From: an uncultured Lachnospiraceae bacterium
GTDB lineage: Bacteria; Bacillota; Clostridia; Lachnospirales; Lachnospiraceae
Length of the DNA stretch: 26,591 nucleotides
Assembly: GCA_910578405.1 (NCBI GenBank)
Contig: CAJTQO010000045.1
Location: forward strand, 1 to 26,591
Reading direction: 5' to 3'
The notes under the pieces are model-generated. The model was not told the DNA's origin. It was given only the letters and a program-made list of their open reading frames with translations, and did no database searches. Made by a program: the position numbers and the translations under genes. The stretch's first letter is position 1. Every line of letters starts with the position of its first letter. Below, piece by piece: positions 22,331 through 26,591 of this stretch.

Positions 22331-24205
22331 CTAACCCACCGTTCCCTGCTGATAGTGATACGTCGGCACGATTTCCTGAATCAGCGGCCTGATATCCCCA
22401 CTCTCATTTTTCGACTCCTCCTTGAGTCTCTTTAACTGGGCAAAAAATCCCATCTCGTCAATTTCAATCGGCTTCCCGATATGGATTAGCTTATTGGCCG
22501 TCTCCTTCATCCCCTCTTCTTCCATTAGAAGCTCCTCATAAAGCTTCTCCCCAGGCCGCAGCCCTGTAAACTCTATCTTAATATCCTCTCCTACCCGGTA
22601 TCCGGATAAACGAATCAGATTTTCCGCCAAATCCAAAATTTTCACCGGCTCTCCCATATCCAGGACAAAAATTTCGCCGCCCTTTGCATAAGCCCCTGCC
22701 TGTAACACCAGGGAAACCGCCTCCGGTATTGTCATAAAATAGCGGATAATGTCCGGGTGCGTCACTGTCACAGGCCCGCCTGCCAATATCTGCTTGCGGA
22801 ACAGCGGAATCACACTGCCGTTACTGCCCAGCACATTGCCGAAACGCACTGCCACAAATTCCGTCTCATAATGATTGTTAAAAGTCTGTATAATCATCTC
22901 ACAAATCCGCTTGCTGGCCCCCATAATATTCGTGGGATTCACCGCCTTATCCGTGGAAATCAGCACAAACTTCTTCACCCCGTAAAACGCCGCCGCCTGC
23001 ACTGTCTTCCATGTGCCGAACACATTGTTTTTCACCGCCTCGTTGGGGCTGTCCTCCATCAGCGGCACATGTTTGTGCGCCGCCGCATGATAAACAATAT
23101 CCGGCTTGTATTGTTCGAAAATCCAGTTCATCCGGTTGGTATTGCGCACCGATGCAATCAGCACTGTCATCTTCAGTTCCGGGTATTTCGTTTTCAGCTC
23201 CTGCTGTATATCATACACATTATTTTCATAAATATCAAGAATTACCAACTGCTGCGGCTTATGACTGGCAATCTGCCGACACAGCTCGCTGCCGATGGAG
23301 CCGCCCCCTCCCGTTACCAGCACCGTCTTGTTCTGCACATATCCTAAAATGGAATCCAAATCCACACAGATTGGATCCCGCCCAAGCAAATCCTCCACTT
23401 CCACATCCCGCAGTTTGCTTACATTGACTTCCCCATTTACCAACTGATACATGCCCGGCAGGGAGCGCAGCTTACAATTCGTTTCCTTACATATTTCCAA
23501 TATCTGGCGCAGTTCTGACCGGGAAATGGCAGGCATTGCCACAATAATCTCATCAATATCATAAATATCCGCGCTCTCTATAATCTTATCCCGGCCTCCC
23601 GTTACCTTAATCCCCTGGATATACCTTCCCCATTTCTCCTTATCATCATCAATGATACATTTAATTACCATCGTGCTGAAATTGCTGTTCACAATCTCCT
23701 TAATAATTACATTCCCCGCCTCCCCGGCTCCTATCACCATAACGGAAATCACGTTCTTTTTATTCTGCAGCTTATGCTTCTGGCTGCGCAGGAACCGATA
23801 GGAAAAACGGCTGGCAAATATCATGCTAATCAGAATAAACATATACAGGAAATAATAGCTTTTCGGCACTGGCTGCCCTGCCGTTTTAAAAAACTGCAGC
23901 CCTACACTGTCCACCATCGTAGAAACCACACAGGCCATAACCAGGTTCTGCAGCTCCGTCTCCCCGGCAAAAGCCCACAAACTGTGGTACATACGGAATA
24001 AATAGAAAATACAAAGCGTCAGCAGGATATTCAATGCCAGAAACCGGCTCACTGGAGTCAGGAAATGTTCCGGCACCTCATCTAACCGGAATTCGTACCG
24101 AATCATAACCGCCATATAGCTGGCAAAGATAATGCTGATTACATCGTATATAATCAAACAGGTCCTGCGGTAAAACAATTTTACATTAAAAGGTCTTTTT
24201 CCCAT
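22331..24205 (-). CDS. Membrane-bound UDP-GlcNAc 4,6-dehydratase, PglF/WbpM/CapD type
   Basis: This 624-residue long-form enzyme has four N-terminal membrane segments (about 15-36, 55-71, 85-104 and 117-132). A CoA-binding-like Rossmann domain follows (VMVIGAGEAGNVI, 155-167), then the catalytic SDR domain starting at VLVTGGGGSIGSE (295-307). The active site shows the M428xxxK432 variant (NIMGASKR) in place of the usual Tyr-x3-Lys, plus STDK (417-420), as in WbpM and PglF. FRFGNVLGSNGSVIP-type and GLRPGEKLYEEL signatures are present. It converts UDP-GlcNAc to UDP-4-keto-6-deoxy-GlcNAc at the membrane. I chose ATG 24205 over an in-frame TTG at 24226; GGTGG lies 8 bases upstream. It overlaps the end of the Wzy-like gene by 20 bases, implying coupled translation. 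Confidence 0.95.
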   Translation of the reverse strand: MGKRPFNVKLFYRRTCLIIYDVISIIFASYMAVMIRYEFRLDEVPEHFLTPVSRFLALNILLTLCIFYLFRMYHSLWAFAGETELQNLVMACVVSTMVDSVGLQFFKTAGQPVPKSYYFLYMFILISMIFASRFSYRFLRSQKHKLQNKKNVISVMVIGAGEAGNVIIKEIVNSNFSTMVIKCIIDDDKEKWGRYIQGIKVTGGRDKIIESADIYDIDEIIVAMPAISRSELRQILEICKETNCKLRSLPGMYQLVNGEVNVSKLRDVEVEDLLGRDPICVDLDSILGYVQNKTVLVTGGGGSIGSELCRQIASHKPQQLVILDIYENNVYDIQQELKTKYPELKMTVLIASVRNTNRMNWIFEQYKPDIVYHAAAHKHVPLMEDSPNEAVKNNVFGTWKTVQAAAFYGVKKFVLISTDKAVNPTNIMGASKRICEMIIQTFNNHYETEFVAVRFGNVLGSNGSVIPLFRKQILAGGPVTVTHPDIIRYFMTIPEAVSLVLQAGAYAKGGEIFVLDMGEPVKILDLAENLIRLSGYRVGEDIKIEFTGLRPGEKLYEELLMEEEGMKETANKLIHIGKPIEIDEMGFFAQLKRLKEESKNESGDIRPLIQEIVPTYHYQQGTVG

Positions 24206-26591
24206 CGTTTTTTCCACCCATATCAAATAACAAAGGAGCCAGCGTCAGCATCAGTAAACATCCTGCCGGATTGCACAGGTGGAAAATCCACTCCACCAGT
24301 CCCGCCATGGCAAAAGCGACCAATGTCGCCACAGGCAAAGCCGCGTAAGGCGCCCCTTTTTTCCGCTTCTTATAGTAAATACAGCCTTGCACAAAGGATG
24401 CCGCCCCTACCAGCACAAATGCTGCGCCAACGAAAATCCCATGGTCATACGCTACCTGAAGGTAAATATTATGCGCATGTACAGCCAGTGAACCGTCCGG
24501 CAATACCGCTCCCATTTCCTCATGCCCGCTCAGGTTCAGTTCCTGGAGATACGCTTTGAAAATATCCATCCGCCCGTTGGCATACTCTTCGGTTTTCTCA
24601 TAGACGCTCTTATCCACGCCAATGGGTTCCTCTTCCTCCTCATCGTCTGTAAAATCGCCTTCCAACGCTTCCTTTTCCCGCTCAGCCGCCGCCGCATCAT
24701 CCGCCGCACGCTCATCCACTGTTTTCGTGCCGATGATTTTTAACGTCCTGCCGCCGTTAATAACAATATTGCCGCTGTCATTCCCTTCGGGGGCGCTTTC
24801 CTCCTCCCCTTCTTCCGCTCCGTCTCCAGTATCCCCTTCCATGTTATCTTCCCCTTCCCTGTCTGCGCCGCTTATTCCGGCGATGTCGCTGCCCTCTGCC
24901 TGTTCCCCTTCCTCGTCTGAGTTATCGCTCCCATCTGCGCTGCCTTCCCCTGTCTCCTGGGCTTGGCTATCCTGGCTTTCGGCGCTTCCTTGCGCTCCTC
25001 CGGCCTTTTCGCTATCCTGGCCTTGGCCGTTTCCTTGCGCTCCTCCGGCTTCCCTTTCACTATCCTGGTTTTCACCGCTTCTTTCCGTTTCTGCGGCTTC
25101 GCTTCCTGTCCCCTCTCTATCCCCGCTCAGGCTTGCCCCCTCTTCCTTTCCGCCTTCTTCCCCCTCTTTTGCGCCGCTTCCGTCCTGTGCAGCGTCTGCG
25201 CCATCCGTCAAATCATCCTCCGCATACATATCCTCAATGCTGCCGTCCCAGACCACTTCCCCTTTGCTGTTAAAACGCTTAGCCAAATACCGCTGGTACT
25301 CCTCGCTCCTTTCATAGGCCGTGGCCCCGCCTTCCGGAATGTCAAAAATCTTATTATTAAATACCTCCACAAACCGGGTGATATTGATAAAATACATGGA
25401 ATCCGGCTCCGCTCCCCTCGTAATCACATCCGGGAACTCCTCCACCTCATATTGATATACATTCCCGCACACCGCCGGGAGAATCCGCTGCGCCGTAAAG
25501 ACCATCGGGAAACACCAGGCCACAGAAAGAACCATCACGCCTGCCAGCGTTGCAAGCCCCTTCACCTTCTGTTTTCCCATGTCTGACGCAATCAGCGCAA
25601 AAACCACAACTGCCATGGCTCCCACTGCCAAAAATCCGGTTCGGGAAGCCGTAAAAAGCATATATGCGCCTGCCACGCCAAATAATAAAAGCTCCTTCGC
25701 CGTATACCGTACCAAACGGCCTCTCTTCCCGCCTCTGATAAATTCCAGATAACGCTCCGACAGCGCCAGAAATGCCGCGCACATAATAAATGCCATATAT
25801 ACCGCCGTCACTGTCACCGTATGGAACAGGAACGGATAGCGCGGGTAAATCCATGCCAAAAACGGCCTGCGCACGAGGCAAAACAGCATGGAGCAAAGAA
25901 AATTCAACAATAACCCGTTATTGATATTTTGCAGCAAATGCGACTTTTTGTGCCAAAGCGCATACCGGATATAAAACAGCGGAAATGCCACTGCCATTGC
26001 CACCGTCCACCATCTTGTATTGCGGAACGCCACAAGCAGAAGGAAAAACACAGCCAGCACAATTCCATACCAGACGCTGACTCCTACCATCCTGCGTCTG
26101 CGCAGCAACTGGGAAAAGATACTCACCACAAGCAGGCCGCCAAGCACAGCCGCCGCCATTCCCCAACGCAGGATGCGGATATCCCACTCATCCATAGCAA
26201 TCAAATCCACGTAAATGCTGCAATACCTTATAATTGCCGCAGCCGCCACTGCCGCGTAAACCACCGTCAGCTTATTCCAAAGATCCCTCTTTTTACACAT
26301 CACAAGCGCCGCCAGCGCCAAAAATGTCATAAGCTGGCGTTCCGCTACCCGATGGTGGATCTCATACAGGCCATTCATATAATTGCAACATGCCCAAATT
26401 GCCGCCGCGAAAAAGACTGCCTGCAGATAGTCCGCACCCTTTTCTTTCCATCTCCTGGCAACCGGCACGTATTTCCCCCTGTCCTTCTTCCGGTTTATCA
26501 TATAAAATAAAGTCACGCTGGCAATCGCAATCCCTGCCGTATAGAACAGATTGTCCAGCCACCTGCCGCTGAACAGCCGCCGCACACTGAC
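24186..26591 (-). CDS. Wzy/O-antigen-ligase-like polymerase with acidic loop insertion (5' partial)
   Basis: This polytopic membrane protein is probably cut at its N-terminus, because the frame stays open to the window edge; a GTG at 26585 would give 799 residues. About ten or more membrane segments precede a large extracytoplasmic loop. AVHAHNIYLQVAYDHGIFVG, just after the loop, is the typical HN-x-YLQ-x8-G(I/L) motif of the Wzy_C/O-antigen-ligase family, and three hydrophobic segments follow. It probably polymerises or ligates the lipid-linked repeat unit outside the membrane. The loop contains about 200 residues (near 455-655) of Glu, Asp, Gly, Ser and Ala low complexity, far longer than usual for the family. 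It overlaps the dehydratase gene by 20 bases. Confidence 0.88.
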   Translation of the reverse strand, partial: VSVRRLFSGRWLDNLFYTAGIAIASVTLFYMINRKKDRGKYVPVARRWKEKGADYLQAVFFAAAIWACCNYMNGLYEIHHRVAERQLMTFLALAALVMCKKRDLWNKLTVVYAAVAAAAIIRYCSIYVDLIAMDEWDIRILRWGMAAAVLGGLLVVSIFSQLLRRRRMVGVSVWYGIVLAVFFLLLVAFRNTRWWTVAMAVAFPLFYIRYALWHKKSHLLQNINNGLLLNFLCSMLFCLVRRPFLAWIYPRYPFLFHTVTVTAVYMAFIMCAAFLALSERYLEFIRGGKRGRLVRYTAKELLLFGVAGAYMLFTASRTGFLAVGAMAVVVFALIASDMGKQKVKGLATLAGVMVLSVAWCFPMVFTAQRILPAVCGNVYQYEVEEFPDVITRGAEPDSMYFINITRFVEVFNNKIFDIPEGGATAYERSEEYQRYLAKRFNSKGEVVWDGSIEDMYAEDDLTDGADAAQDGSGAKEGEEGGKEEGASLSGDREGTGSEAAETERSGENQDSEREAGGAQGNGQGQDSEKAGGAQGSAESQDSQAQETGEGSADGSDNSDEEGEQAEGSDIAGISGADREGEDNMEGDTGDGAEEGEEESAPEGNDSGNIVINGGRTLKIIGTKTVDERAADDAAAAEREKEALEGDFTDDEEEEEPIGVDKSVYEKTEEYANGRMDIFKAYLQELNLSGHEEMGAVLPDGSLAVHAHNIYLQVAYDHGIFVGAAFVLVGAASFVQGCIYYKKRKKGAPYAALPVATLVAFAMAGLVEWIFHLCNPAGCLLMLTLAPLLFDMGGKNDGKKTF
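24625..25215 (-). repeat. Low-complexity acidic coding repeat inside the Wzy-like gene
   Basis: This part of the gene encodes a string rich in Glu, Asp, Gly, Ser and Gln, including repeated QDSE and AGGAQG blocks around 24955-25075. Nearby units are alike at DNA level (CTATCCTGG and TTGCGCTCCTCCGGC recur on the plus strand), which points to local slippage or duplication. The frame is kept throughout. Confidence 0.75.

Overview
The window is most of a cell-surface polysaccharide (capsule, exopolysaccharide or glycan) biosynthesis locus. It looks like a Clostridia-type Firmicute, most plausibly Lachnospiraceae. The grounds are strong AGGAGG-type ribosome sites, sigma-A-like promoters with extended -10 boxes, a Gram-positive style locus built on a PglC-type initiating transferase, and a chemoreceptor. 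The taxonomic placement is inference from style, not a database match. Sixteen of the 17 protein genes lie on the minus strand, so the locus reads right to left.

Right-hand unit (26591 to 12197, minus). The order is: a Wzy/O-antigen-ligase-like membrane protein cut by the window edge; a long-form UDP-GlcNAc 4,6-dehydratase (PglF/WbpM type); a DegT/PglE-type aminotransferase; a PglC-type phosphoglycosyl transferase; an ATP-grasp ligase; a PglA-like GT4; a TviB-like nucleotide-sugar 6-dehydrogenase; a polytopic membrane protein; an acidic unknown protein; a TviC/WbpP-like 4-epimerase; and a sugar N-formyltransferase-like protein. Short gaps and stop/start overlaps suggest one long operon whose promoter lies outside the window.

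Middle (12196 to 10055). A chemoreceptor gene (MCP) points the other way (+). It has its own promoter and a structured leader. A 536-base divergent region separates it from the next minus-strand unit and holds credible promoters for both directions.

Left-hand unit (10054 to 271, minus). The order is: a DUF2334/polysaccharide-deacetylase-like protein; three GT4 glycosyltransferases; a second deacetylase-like protein; a glutamine-dependent asparagine-synthase-type amidotransferase; a further GT4; and a membrane-anchored SGNH-like protein. Directly after its stop codon begins a perfect 107-base tandem repeat, at least 2.5 copies, that runs off the left edge. Each unit can fold into two hairpins in the transcript.

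How it fits together (inference). PglF, PglE and PglC types would make and load a 4-amino-4,6-dideoxy-HexNAc on undecaprenyl phosphate. The ATP-grasp enzyme or the formyltransferase might acylate the amine, since no PglD acetyltransferase is visible. TviB and TviC types would make UDP-GlcNAcA/GalNAcA, and the AsnB-like enzyme could amidate the uronic acid. The GT4 enzymes assemble the repeat unit and the Wzy-like protein polymerises it. No Wzx flippase, Wzz or tyrosine kinase is seen, so the locus continues outside. Several spacers are purine-rich on the transcript and built of degenerate tandem repeats. The Wzy-like protein also carries a roughly 200-residue acidic low-complexity insertion.
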